Shown: one piece after another, positions 7,336 through 7,395 of the stretch
How positions within the stretch are numbered: the first letter of the stretch is position 1
How the letters are laid out: every line of letters starts with the position of its first letter
Source of the DNA: an uncultured Ruminococcus sp.
Lineage (GTDB): Bacteria; Bacillota; Clostridia; Oscillospirales; CAG-382
NCBI GenBank assembly: GCA_902783535.1
Contig: CACZRJ010000118.1
Span: 1-7,395, forward strand
Direction: 5' to 3'
Length of the DNA stretch: 7,395 nucleotides
Made by a program: the position numbers and the translations under genes
Notes under the pieces: generated by a model
Seen by the model: the letters and a program-made list of their open reading frames with translations, nothing else
Told to the model about the DNA's origin: nothing
Databases searched by the model: none

Positions 7336-7342
7336 TCACCTC
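7336..7342 (-). promoter_or_regulatory. Ribosome binding site of the XRE regulator
   Basis: On the minus strand GAGGTGA ends five bases before the ATG at 7330, a seven-base match to the anti-Shine-Dalgarno sequence. It overlaps the upstream in-frame GTG (7339-7337) and so argues against that codon as the start. Confidence 0.8.
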
Positions 7343-7359
7343 TATGTTTTTTCATTTTT

Positions 7360-7367
7360 CACCGGTG
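7360..7367. promoter_or_regulatory. Possible operator palindrome (CACCGGTG) in the regulator leader
   Basis: CACCGGTG is a perfect 8-bp palindrome, extended as TTnCACCGGTGnAA. It lies 7 bases downstream of the -10 box, about where transcription should begin, and 17 bases upstream of the Shine-Dalgarno sequence. This is where a repressor site would act, and XRE proteins often repress their own gene. The assignment is by position and symmetry only. Confidence 0.35.
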
Positions 7368-7374
7368 CAACTCA

Positions 7375-7380
7375 ATTATA
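7375..7380 (-). promoter_or_regulatory. Probable -10 box of the XRE regulator promoter
   Basis: A perfect TATAAT on the minus strand lies 44 bases upstream of the ATG, in an AT-rich stretch. With normal spacing the -35 box would fall just outside the window, so only half of the promoter can be seen. Confidence 0.6.
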
Positions 7381-7395
7381 AAGCTTTTTTGCGAA

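Noticed and set aside
7337..7339. GTG as start of the XRE regulator
   Set aside because: It lies within the Shine-Dalgarno sequence and leaves no ribosome binding site of its own; ATG 7330 has ideal spacing.

Overview
The window looks like part of a chromosome from a Bacillota/Clostridia-type bacterium, probably an anaerobic gut or rumen polysaccharide degrader. The clues are the domain-inverted GH3 enzyme (an arrangement known from Ruminococcus and Butyrivibrio), a clostridial-style XRE regulator with a long helical tail, strong GGAGG-type ribosome binding sites and rho-independent terminator hairpins. The taxon is an inference; there is no rRNA or other marker gene here. 

Layout: bases 1-2961 (+) are the 3' part of a long gene whose start lies upstream of the window. 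Its first ~70 codons are the end of an SGNH/GDSL-type hydrolase domain, and the same open frame runs on into a complete inverted-order GH3 beta-glycosidase. One base after its stop, a complete LacZ-type GH2 beta-galactosidase begins (2963-5908, +), with its ribosome binding site inside the end of the first gene. The two are almost certainly one operon. Bases 5909-6172 form a convergent intergenic region packed with hairpins, including one strong terminator for minus-strand transcripts and two hairpins with short T runs for plus-strand transcripts. On the minus strand, 6173-7330 encodes an XRE-family regulator. Its ribosome binding site, a -10 box and a palindrome that could be an operator lie at the right edge of the window. 

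Function: the two hydrolases lack visible signal peptides (only the GH2 N-terminus can be checked) and would jointly trim imported oligosaccharides. The SGNH module could remove ester groups, the GH3 module terminal beta-glucose or beta-xylose residues, and the GH2 enzyme beta-galactose. Galactosylated, acetylated hemicellulose fragments would suit this set, but the substrate is inference. The regulator is convergent to the operon and differs in base composition and codon use, so the sequence does not show that it controls the enzymes. 

I see no mobile element, CRISPR array, tRNA or rRNA. The points most worth following up are the SGNH-GH3 fusion, the structured convergent intergenic region (possibly hiding a small RNA), and the compositional break between the enzyme genes and the regulator.
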